64,000 nucleotides of DNA from Limnovirga soli (GTDB lineage Bacteria; Bacteroidota; Bacteroidia; Chitinophagales; Chitinophagaceae): contig NZ_WHPF01000003.1 of assembly GCF_013106755.1 (NCBI RefSeq), positions 310,001 through 374,000 on the forward strand, given 5' to 3'. A program made the translations under genes and the position numbers. How positions within the stretch are numbered: position 1 is the first letter of the stretch; each line of letters begins with the position of its first letter. Of the stretch, positions 35,801 to 44,200 are shown in pieces. Under the pieces are notes generated by a model that saw only the letters and a program-made list of their open reading frames with translations, was not told where the DNA came from and made no database searches.

Positions 35801-37879
35801 AAGCTCAGGCCAGGAGCGTAGCAATGCTTCATGTGCTGGTTCTATGTATTCATTGCCCTGTTCATCCTTATCTGATTTTAGCAGTCGGGCACTAATAAGC
35901 CCTTCACACATATTGCCAATGGTTTCTGTTGTGCTGTTATCTGCAAAATCCAGTTCGTTTATTTCCTGGTTATTAAGGTTGTATTTTTTATAGAGCCTTC
36001 GTTTGGTAATTTCTGCCCCTTCAAAAGAGATCATCCGGAAGATGAGCTGCATTAATAATTTTTGCTTTATAGATGCTATTGCAGGTGAGGTTGTAGTAGT
36101 AGTTTTATCTGCATATTTTCTGTATTCAATATCTGCCAGCTCTTCAATAATGCCTTTGATGCCTTTAAAGCTATTGTATTCTTTTTCTGTCAGGTATTCA
36201 ATATTGCCATTGGCATCGCTATCTCTTTTGTCAAACAATCTGCTGAGTGCTAAAGAAAGCAGTGGCAAAGAATCGGGATAGGCATAAGCTTCATCGATGA
36301 TGCGGTTGGTAAATATATCATCGGCTTCGCTGGTGCCGGCCTCTGATTTAAATTCAAGTGCCTGTTGCCCTGCTACCCCCGTAACAATTTCTTTGATATC
36401 ATCCCTGGTAAATGGTGGAATAGGAAATGGGCAAAATGTTGCAGACTGCCCAATCAGCGGCGATTGTTTAAACTGTATCTCAAAATCAGAACGGAGGGTA
36501 ACAATGATTTTATGTGTTGCTGAAAGCTTCAGTAGTGCTTGTTCAAATTGATGCCGTTCATTTTCATCGGTGCAGTTGGTTACCAGTTCTTCATATTGGT
36601 CAACAAAAAGATAGATAGGAACAGCACTATTTTTTGTTTCTTCCAAAGTGAGTTTGTGATCAGTATAAGGCCTGGCACCCGGTTTTATTTTTTTTACGAT
36701 CTCCTCGTTACAGGCAGATAGTATTCCGGCCATTACCAATGATGATTTACCAATACCTGAGCGGCCGGTAACCGCAATAACATGGTTATTGTTTACGACG
36801 GATGTAAGTCCGGGAAAAGTGATATTGCCCTCTTTCCATCCATCCAATACCCGTTGCCTGCCAAAGAAAATGTTTCTGTCTTTGGTGGAGTATGCAGCCA
36901 GGCCTTTGTAAGGATTGGCCCTGTTTTTTCCAAAGCGAACCAATATTCTTTTGGGCTTTTCGGGGTTTAGGAAAATAAATTCACCTTTGGTATTGTCGCC
37001 AATATTCCAAACGGCTGGAATTTGTTTTAGCTGCAGGTTGTTCAGGTTTTCTTTAAGATACATACCCAATTCAGTAACCGTAATAAGACCATCAGATCTG
37101 TCTGAAACAGTGCCATAATCTGCATCGCCTGAGGATAATGCTTTTATTAGTGATTGCGCAAAAGGGGAGTTGGGTAAACCTGATTCTCCTCTTGTACCAA
37201 AAGCATCGAGTGCCTGTTGATCTGCCGAAGTGGAGGTAATTACCTGCCTTACTGAATTGGTAGTAAACTGTAAGAATTTCTGGTAATAGATGGTTGTTGG
37301 TTTGCCGGTATATAAACTTCGCTTTGTATCAGCCCATCTGAAAGCACCGGCATAGCAGCAATCCAGGATGATTAACAGGTGCCTGCATTTCAATTTGGAG
37401 AGAGCATCATGTATATCACTCATTTTTACATAAGTGGATTGATTGCCCAGTTGTGCATCTGTTGGTATGATAAAGCCGGCGGGTTTTTCATCCACATCTG
37501 TATTTTCTGCAATGCCGTGGCCGGCAAAGTATACAATAACGCGACTATCTTCTTCGCATTTAATATTGGTTACAAAATCAAGTACCTGTTGTTTGTTGGG
37601 GTTGAGTAAGGGGTTGGGTAAACTGGTGGTTGGCTCTTCTTTATTTACTATGACTTCTTTAACGGTAAAGCCATGTTTGTTTTTATCTTCCAGCACCGCT
37701 TTGAGGTTGTTGATATCATTTTCAGGACTATTAAGTGTGTGAATTCTTTCATCGTTAAACTTGCTGATGCCAATAAAGTAAGCATAGCTGCCCTCTTCGA
37801 ACCATTGATCGAAATTGACAAACTCTACCTGATCCTCGCCGGAGCTGGCATCGGCTATGGTACTATCTGCTATTGGCAT
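32864..37879 (-). CDS. Caspase-STAND NTPase-beta-propeller protein (paralogue 1)
   Basis: A 1671-aa multidomain protein. The caspase-like protease domain (about 30-300) has catalytic H121 in YFAGHG and C175 in ILDCCYAGAF. A short linker leads to an nSTAND-type NTPase (about 322-780) opening NPYKGLAAYSTKDRNIFFGR, with Walker A GRSGIGKSS (372-380) and Walker B YLFVDQYEE (423-431). One hydrophobic helix (about 783-806) follows KARKRNK. The rest (about 860-1600) is rich in WD40/propeller-like blades, ending in a conserved helical tail (QWQQLKKEYMAEAAEHY). STAND proteins are ligand-triggered switches; a caspase effector on one suggests a death or defence sensor (inference). The second copy is at 41.2-46.4 kb. 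Confidence 0.9.
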   Translation of the reverse strand: MPIADSTIADASSGEDQVEFVNFDQWFEEGSYAYFIGISKFNDERIHTLNSPENDINNLKAVLEDKNKHGFTVKEVIVNKEEPTTSLPNPLLNPNKQQVLDFVTNIKCEEDSRVIVYFAGHGIAENTDVDEKPAGFIIPTDAQLGNQSTYVKMSDIHDALSKLKCRHLLIILDCCYAGAFRWADTKRSLYTGKPTTIYYQKFLQFTTNSVRQVITSTSADQQALDAFGTRGESGLPNSPFAQSLIKALSSGDADYGTVSDRSDGLITVTELGMYLKENLNNLQLKQIPAVWNIGDNTKGEFIFLNPEKPKRILVRFGKNRANPYKGLAAYSTKDRNIFFGRQRVLDGWKEGNITFPGLTSVVNNNHVIAVTGRSGIGKSSLVMAGILSACNEEIVKKIKPGARPYTDHKLTLEETKNSAVPIYLFVDQYEELVTNCTDENERHQFEQALLKLSATHKIIVTLRSDFEIQFKQSPLIGQSATFCPFPIPPFTRDDIKEIVTGVAGQQALEFKSEAGTSEADDIFTNRIIDEAYAYPDSLPLLSLALSRLFDKRDSDANGNIEYLTEKEYNSFKGIKGIIEELADIEYRKYADKTTTTTSPAIASIKQKLLMQLIFRMISFEGAEITKRRLYKKYNLNNQEINELDFADNSTTETIGNMCEGLISARLLKSDKDEQGNEYIEPAHEALLRSWPELTKALKKKEGQDNIPEEQRITNQDKVVLLRQVAELARQYFFANPKDKKDLLWIKDYRLQQLLKLQGTDLRMNTIEEAFINASDKARKRNKVIRNTVVTSIVAASLIFSIVLLNLNKNITAQKNDIQDKLAQTYWDQGITAAEQNDFLKSLLYTSEAMQTLNDDPNRKELILSTANDIPLLALQNVFTTKNNITEAHISGDGKLILTLSDDAWLQVWDAMNDSISATPLYKLANVSHAAFSKDCKKILVIENGQLNTIVITGFQKRMVSNHLNINAASFCADNSTIIGKTEYDSLYKWQPEKNNYTQTIIGVDDGFFGNPGTTKYVEISEDVNSDHEKIIIFYKDPTAVIFNRKTARQFKYPANIGPIQKAAFIGNSDSLLLSTAKGIAIFDANTTNQLSAFFKTDQNAVSFLSPDNYHVLVLNDKGIISIYNTAGKYLGLGNNLNNPKQFSFEEDYKRSIFSGNEFEFSNNGKSIITFNGNTVLLYHLLPEPIIPQPKELSGNTKYNLASKKSLINPDSNVLRIWDLNGVQTAFKPLHINAAYNQIKQDLIGEGSSNDFSYVQRQGTPYIYYENHRQKKYILDFEMDSIISLQDSADYRADAVSTDGNQLTYSLKNGSGYIRKAPDWKAVQLFDSTKKIATIFSINHGKNIILTTEDSCVQLWNNNIPIKGKPIINLPKANLKQVADNGKWFIAEQKKIATIYILNEKGDISHSIATPETGFDFDEAGEGSGWSVSPDGEWIYSETTTSDGIFNGSMYNTSTGKIWQLNLSAEIANSTPSPINFFSSDSKYFTVLPRNWSEHITSNPTISLKIYSLQNLNSKDSVLPQYGKTVKLNTNSPNIEFCKYNTNVIFINTGTGFFFLDIRKGKKIIEYNFGLGDSFISGDGEKIYTHDTLGNLLVYSADLDMPAALYKKQAMVLSGSLLNLSTGEIENLPPMQWQQLKKEYMAEAAEHYHHCNYRNFNIWANIYPELAAKLKP

Positions 37880-38181
37880 TTTTTATGAAGAACATTTATT
37901 TGAAGATGTAAGCGCTGATAAAAAAACAAAAAGGAATACGTTGATTTAAAAATAACCTAATTAACGGGCTTTTCAAAATATTTATGGGTTGTAAGGAACT
38001 GTAATTTAGTAAAGAGGAGATGGAAGGAAACCTACTGATGCCATGTAACAGAAAGTACAAGAGTGCGACGCAAGTAAAGCATAATATTTGTTTGAAGCCG
38101 GGTAAATATTAAATGAAGAAATGGATAATAGAGGCTCATGTATTAAATAGATTTATATTTAACTTCAATAAAAAAACATAT
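37880..38181. other. Divergent intergenic region between giant caspase gene and death-effector pair
   Basis: A 302-base gap. The segment near 37940-37990 (GTTGATTTAAAAATA and TTTTCAAAATATT) is also found upstream of the second giant gene near 46470-46520, so it is probably shared promoter sequence. The rest contains a repeat half-unit, then the start region of the plus-strand pair. Confidence 0.55.
38053..38108 (+). repeat. Single repeat half-unit
   Basis: GTACAAGAGTGCGACGCAAG, 23-base spacer, GCCGGGTAAATA. It sits upstream of both divergent genes. The sequence just before it (CTGATGCCATG) also matches that before the half-unit near 46.56 kb. Confidence 0.85.
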
Positions 38182-38973
38182 ATGTCCAACCCCTCACAAT
38201 TTTACCTGAAGCATATAAATGCAACATCATCCGGATTCCGCGCCACATGGGATCCGGGGCTTCCATTAAAGATTGGCGATATAGTTAAGCTGGATAGCTT
38301 TGGTGCAGTGAACGTATATAATTCTTTAGAGAAAGTAGGTATTGTGCCAGAAGTGAGAACAGATGAAAGCACTACCGATTTGGATTACTCTTCAGGATCA
38401 GGAATTACCATTACGGTAAAAGGCGCTGGCGCTGCCCCGGTAACAGGAAGTGTATTAACAGATGCAGATGCGGGGTTTAATTTGCAGTTTACTACCGAAA
38501 AAAGTATTGTATTTAAGATAGCCGGTTATAAAACGCATCAGATTATAAACCTTGGTGAAATTGAAAGTTTTTTGCTTGCCAAAAATAAAAATGGTGATTG
38601 GGATAAAAGCTGGCTGATTGTTACACATTTAATTGTGGCAGATACAGCCACCATTATTATCGCTGATAAAGGCAATGCTTCTATTGATCTGCATGCAAAA
38701 GCAGCTGTGGGCGCCGGACAATTAAAGATAACCGATGCTTCGCTTGGATTAACGGTAGCAAGAGAAACGGGAAGTACTGTGAATTTTATTGCACAAAATG
38801 GGTTAACGCCCCTATATAAAGTAATGGGTTTGAAAAATCCAATATTTGGCAAAGCGCATTTGGATGTAAGGGAGCTTTCCAAATCGAAAGAAAATGAAAC
38901 GCTGAGTTTTATGGAAGTTGGTTTGGATAGCAGTGAGCCCGATATGTTAACCATTGAAGAAGATGACCTGTAA
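38182..38973 (+). CDS. Gasdermin-like pore-forming effector candidate (263 aa)
   Basis: A 263-aa protein with no signal peptide, no membrane helix and no cysteine. Beta-strand-rich segments alternate (GITITVKGAGAAP, FNLQFTTEKSIVFKIAG, WLIVTHLIVADTATIIIADK, LGLTVARETGSTVNFIAQ), and an acidic tail ends TIEEDDL. Size, strand pattern, the LIVTHLIVADTATIIIAD-type segment and the position next to a caspase resemble bacterial gasdermins. The N-terminal cysteine palmitoylated in known ones is absent. I chose the ATG at 38182 (MSNPSQFYLKH); an upstream ATG at 38113 would add 23 unlikely residues. It lies 23 bp before the metacaspase gene. The gasdermin assignment is inference from pattern and context, not established homology. 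Confidence 0.55.
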   Translation: MSNPSQFYLKHINATSSGFRATWDPGLPLKIGDIVKLDSFGAVNVYNSLEKVGIVPEVRTDESTTDLDYSSGSGITITVKGAGAAPVTGSVLTDADAGFNLQFTTEKSIVFKIAGYKTHQIINLGEIESFLLAKNKNGDWDKSWLIVTHLIVADTATIIIADKGNASIDLHAKAAVGAGQLKITDASLGLTVARETGSTVNFIAQNGLTPLYKVMGLKNPIFGKAHLDVRELSKSKENETLSFMEVGLDSSEPDMLTIEEDDL

Positions 38974-38996
38974 GCTTAACCCTCTAATATTATACA

Positions 38997-41006
38997 ATGG
39001 CACAGCAAATTTATGCACTGCTGGTTGGGATAAACGACTACTTTAACCAGCCCTTAAGGGGTTGTGTAAATGATATTGATGCAGTAGATAACTGGCTAAA
39101 TACCACTTATGGCAGTACCGGTAATTTACATACTAAACGAGTAACCGATAAGGAAACTGATTACCTGCCCACACGTGCAAATGTGATAGCTGCTTTTGAT
39201 CATTTTAAGCAGGCGAAGACAGATGATATTTGCTTGTTTTATTACTGCGGACATGGCACTAATTTGGGGGCGCCAAAAGTATTTGAAAGTGAATCAGGTG
39301 CTGGTGCAGTACAGGCGCTGATTTGTATGGATTGGGGGCGGGGAGAAGCAGGAACAGGCTACTTACTTGATAAGGAATTGTCTTTCTTAATTTGGAAAAC
39401 TACCACTGAAAACCCCGGTATACATTTTATTGCTATTACTGATTGTTGTCATAGCGGATCGGCCACCAGAGATGTGGAAGTAGATATTGCCTTTAGCGAA
39501 CGACAATTGAATATTTTGGAGCAAAGCCCTGCAGTGGAAAACTACCTGGGTTTTGATTATGTGAGTACTACCGGCGAAAAAGCATATGAAGTGGTAAAAG
39601 ATGCTGCAACGGGTGCCATAGTAAGTGTAGAAGTAAAAACCGGCAGTCATTTGCATATTGCTGCATCGCAGGATTCGGAAGTAGCTAAAGAGCTCACCGT
39701 AAAAGAAAATGTACGGGGTGCTTTTACTTATGTAATGATAAAATTACTTGAGGAAACGGCGGGTAATATTAGCTATAGCCAATTAACTGAGTTTGCGGCC
39801 ATCAGGCTAAAGAACCTGTATTTTAAAAACGATAAGCCCTTTATTGTTCAGCACCCTAAAATAAATATGTATCAGATTTCCAATACCTATATTGATCGGG
39901 TGTTTTTGTCTGCTGCAACCATACAACAGGGTAATAGCTATACTGTTTATTTTGATAATGAATTTGGGTGGTGTATTGCTGCCGGTAGTTTGCATAATGT
40001 AAGTGCCGGTGATAATGCTTTTATACATCTGGATTCCAACACGGTCGTACATTTTACACTGCAAAAATGCAGTTTGCTATTTTCAATACTTTCTCCAACT
40101 GATAATGAAGCTTTATTAGCCGATGTTGCCCTGCGTAAGAAAAGATTTGCCGGTTATTTAAAAGGTGTGCTTGGGCAGGCAATAAAAATTGGCTTTGGAA
40201 ATACAGTTGCCAACGACATAAAAACTTTTATTTTAAATGCCCAGGTAAAAACTGATCATGCAGCAGAAGGACTATTAAATTTCCCCGGGCTTGCATTACA
40301 AAACGATAATGCTGCACAGGAAAACGGCTATATTATAGAGCAGCAATTATCTGCTGAAAACGAAGCCCTTATTTTTGTTACCAATACTGCCAAAGAAATA
40401 GTTTTGCAACGGGTAACGGCTACCAATATTGCCAGGCTATTACAAAATATGGCAACCATTAGTAAATGGCAAGCCGTACTTAATTTGGCCAATCCGGGTT
40501 CTGATATTGAAGATTATGCCATTAACCTGGAATGTGCTACAGGGGTAGATGTGAATGGTCTTATTTTTCAACCCGGCACTATAGGTCAGCCAAACAACCT
40601 GCCCTATACCAGTTTAAATGGCAGTTCTTTTAAACCGGCATTCCGCTTGTCTATAACCAATAATGGCAGTACGGCTATATTTATAAGTGTGGCTTATATG
40701 GGTGCGGATTATAGCATATCCTCCGCCGGAGATGGCGGCTTTGACGATATGCAAATAGAGCCTGGTAATACGCAATGGTTGCTTACGCCTAATACCAAAA
40801 AGAAAAAAATTGAACTGGTAAATACCGGCACTGCACCCATCACCGAATATATTAAATTGTTTATTTCTGTATCCCGCCCCATACCATTATATAGTTTACA
40901 ACAGAAGCGTATTGACGAAGATCTTACAAGGGCGCTGGCCAAAGATGAACAGGTATTTGAGGATTGGAAAACGATGCTGATACCTTTTGTTATTTCCCCG
41001 GCATAA
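38997..41006 (+). CDS. Metacaspase-like caspase-family protease with large unknown C-terminus
   Basis: A 669-aa cytoplasmic protein. The caspase-fold p20-like domain (about 1-160) begins IYALLVGINDYFNQPLRGC and has catalytic H86 in YYCGHG and C151 in ITDCCHSGSA. The remainder of the peptidase core extends to about 280. The C-terminal 380 residues have no family I recognise: they look mixed helical, then beta-sandwich (about 540-640; RLSITNNGSTAIFISVAYMG), with helices near the end. Prokaryotic type I metacaspases usually prefer Arg/Lys at P1. It follows the gasdermin-like gene by 23 bp, so cleavage of that protein is the natural hypothesis. The ends of the protein show no membrane anchor. Confidence 0.9.
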   Translation: MAQQIYALLVGINDYFNQPLRGCVNDIDAVDNWLNTTYGSTGNLHTKRVTDKETDYLPTRANVIAAFDHFKQAKTDDICLFYYCGHGTNLGAPKVFESESGAGAVQALICMDWGRGEAGTGYLLDKELSFLIWKTTTENPGIHFIAITDCCHSGSATRDVEVDIAFSERQLNILEQSPAVENYLGFDYVSTTGEKAYEVVKDAATGAIVSVEVKTGSHLHIAASQDSEVAKELTVKENVRGAFTYVMIKLLEETAGNISYSQLTEFAAIRLKNLYFKNDKPFIVQHPKINMYQISNTYIDRVFLSAATIQQGNSYTVYFDNEFGWCIAAGSLHNVSAGDNAFIHLDSNTVVHFTLQKCSLLFSILSPTDNEALLADVALRKKRFAGYLKGVLGQAIKIGFGNTVANDIKTFILNAQVKTDHAAEGLLNFPGLALQNDNAAQENGYIIEQQLSAENEALIFVTNTAKEIVLQRVTATNIARLLQNMATISKWQAVLNLANPGSDIEDYAINLECATGVDVNGLIFQPGTIGQPNNLPYTSLNGSSFKPAFRLSITNNGSTAIFISVAYMGADYSISSAGDGGFDDMQIEPGNTQWLLTPNTKKKKIELVNTGTAPITEYIKLFISVSRPIPLYSLQQKRIDEDLTRALAKDEQVFEDWKTMLIPFVISPA

Positions 41007-41020
41007 GATAGGTTATTTGT

Positions 41021-41197
41021 AACCCGGCAGTTAATTGTAGTTTCAGCTTTACTTGCGTCGCACACTTGTACTTTCGGAACATTTATGAGCTTTTAGCCGT
41101 TAGCCATTTGCTCTTAGCCAACAGCCAGTACCAATTCTACAGTAAAAGTGTGCGACGCAAGTGCAGCTGCTATTTGGTCTGGTGACGGGCTAATAAT
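41021..41197. repeat. Composite inverted repeat, copy F
   Basis: The left half has ACCCGGC and TTTACTTGCGTCGCACACTT (41049-41068). The interior contains GCTTTTAGCCGTTAGCC and CTCTTAGCCAACAGCC. The right half has AAAAGTGTGCGACGCAAGTG and ACGGGCTAATAA. It lies between the metacaspase stop and the second giant gene stop, and parallels copy E. Confidence 0.9.
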
Positions 41198-41201
41198 CGT
41201 T

Positions 41202-44200
41202 TTATTGCTTCAATTTGGCGGCCAAAGCAGGGTATATATTTGCCCATATATTAAATGTGCGATAAGTGCAATGTCGGTAATGATCTGCCGCCTGGGCCAT
41301 ATATTCTTTTTTTAGTTGCTGCCATTGCGATGGAGCAATATCTTCTATTTCACCGGTAGCAAGATTTAATTGCGAGCCTGATAATACCATGGCCTGTTTT
41401 TTATACAATGCGGCAGGCATATCCAAATCTGCACCAAATACCAAAGTGTTGTTCTCTTCATTTTGAAGATATGTTTGTTCGCCATTCGGGCTAAGATACA
41501 AGGATCCTGCACCATGGTAGTATTCTAATATTTTTTTGCCCTTACGTATGTCTATAAAAAAGAAACTGGTATCAGCATTCATGCATAGTACATTGGTATT
41601 GAATTTACAAAATTCTAAGTTTATAGAAGTAGTACTTATTTTAAATGTTTTGCCATATTGGGGTAATACACTGTCTTTATTATTTAAATTTGTAAGGCTA
41701 TAAATTTTTAATGCAATGGATAAATTATTCATGGTTATTCTTAACTGATTTAAAGGTACCACTGTGAAATATTTGCTGTCGGGGCTAAAAACGTTCATGG
41801 TACCCCCATTGTGATTTATAATATCTGCTGATGGATTTATTTTCCATGTTTTTCCGGTACTGGTATTATACATTCGGCCTTTATAATCATTAGCTGTAGC
41901 GTTGGTTGCAAAATAGATCCATTCGCCGTCGGGACTTATGGTCCACTCATTGCCTTCTCCTGTTGCATAAAAATCAAAATCTTTTTCTGGTGTTGCAATA
42001 AAATGGCTGATTTCGTTATTATTGCTTATTTTATAAATGGTAGCTATTTTATCATCTTGTACAATAAACCACTTGCCATTATCTGCTATTTTAATTAGAT
42101 TAGTATTAGGTAAATTTACTATAGCCTTCCGATTATCAGGGTTCTTAATATCCCATAGCTGAACCAAACTGTCTTTTGTAGATACCAGTAAGTATCTGTC
42201 TTCATTCATTAAATAAGTGAGATTTATTTTTTTTGTACTATCGAATAGCTTTATTGGGTTCCAGTCAGGAGCCTTTCTTGTATATATCGTTCCGTTTTCT
42301 AAAGAATAAATTAATTCTTTAGCATCTGTACTTAGCTTTATATCAAAATAATTTACACTATCCTCCAGTACAATTATACTATCTCTTTCAAAATCTAATA
42401 TATAGTGTTGTTTTACACTAGAATTTGCATAATATATATATGGTGCATCTGGCTTTTCCAGATAAAAAGAATGCCAGTATTTATCTTGAGTTAGTAAACC
42501 TTTTTGTAACTGAGGGTTTGCACTATTAATATGTAATGGTTTAAAAATTGAATTTGCTTTGTTATAATCCCAAATCAGCATTGTATTACTATCCTTTAAA
42601 GTTAATTTTTGATTTTGAGACAAATTATTTTCTGCATATACTTTTAAATCTTTTAGTTTATGGTTATTGTGCTCAGGTAATAAGTGATACTGTAAAACCT
42701 TATTGCCATTAAATGTAATTATCGACTTTCCATCATTGCTAAATTTAAATTCGTTGCCGTTAAAAACCAACGGTCCATAGCCGTAATTATATGTAAATTC
42801 ACTTGGGTTGTTCAAGTTGTTACCACAGCCGAGGAATTTGCCGGCCGTATTAAATATGTTAATAATGCCTTTGTCGTTAAGTACCAAAACATGGTAATTG
42901 TCAGGACTCAAAAAAGCAACTGCATTTTGGCCGGTTTTAAAATATCCGGATAGATGCTGGCGAGTATTGGCATCAAAAATGGCAATGCCGTTATTAGTTG
43001 ATAATAATACAGAATCGCTATTTCCAATAAAAGCCCCCTTTTGAATATAGCCGGTATTAGGTGGGAAGCTTGTTGTGGTTAAATTTTTTCTGTTAAAAAC
43101 AATTGCTTGCGTATCGAGATAAGAGACTATAATTTTTTGTTGATTATAGCTGTACGTATAAAAAAATGAAAGAAATTCCTTTTGTGATATTTTTGTGTTT
43201 GTAGTGTATTTACCATCGGATAATTTAAGCCATTGTTTTGTAACACTGCCGTTTAAGCCAGTAGTAAATATAGAAGCCGAGGATTTACTTCCTATGTTTT
43301 GTGTGTAACCTGATCCCGAAGTAATAATAGAATTGGCATCTTCACTAATTTCAATATGGGTTAACGGAATTATTGTACTATCAGCTACATATTGCTCACC
43401 TATACCTACGAGTGTTTGGGTGTATTTATTTTTAGCTTGTTTCCAAATGTACAAACTGCCACTCTGTGCTTCTCCTATAACCGTGCTATTGTCTGCGCAA
43501 AAACTGGCACCGGATACATTTATATTTTTACTGATGGCGATTTTTTTTAAGCCAGCAATTGTGATAATATTTAATTGTCCGTTTTCAATAACCAATATTT
43601 GTTTGCTGTCTTTACTAAATAAAGCAGTAGAAACATTGTCTAATTTAAACACTGGGATAGTTGATATGCTATCTGCCATAGCATCCCATATTTGTAAAAG
43701 AGCATCATTGCTAATGGTTGTCAGCCACTTGCCATCCCCGCTTATTTGTGCTTCAATAATATTATTTTTTGTAGTGTAAACGTTTTGCAAGACCATCATG
43801 GGTATGGCATTGGCAGTGGATAAAAGCAATTCTTTTCTGTTAGGATCGTCATTTAATGTTTGCATGGCTTCTGAAGTATAGAGCAGTGATTTTAGAAAAT
43901 CATTTTGCTCTGCCGCATTCATACCTTGATCCCAATAGGTTTGCGCCAGCTTATCCTGAATATCGTTGTTTTTTGCTTCAATATTTTTATTCTGAAAAAA
44001 GAATACTACCGAGATAATCAGTGAGGCCGCAAAAGCAATTGTTATAAGTGTATTCCTGATAACCTTATTTCTTTTTTTAGCTTTATCAGAAGCATGGATA
44101 AACGCCTCTTCAATGGTATTCATGCTTAAATCAGTACCCTGTAATTTTAACACCTGTTGCAGGCGATAATCCTTAATCCATAGCAGGTCTTTTTTATCCT

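Noticed and set aside
38113-38181. Upstream start for the gasdermin-like gene
   Set aside because: The 23 added residues (MKKWIIEAHVLNRF...) look like translated leader, and the ATG at 38182 opens a typical soluble N-terminus.
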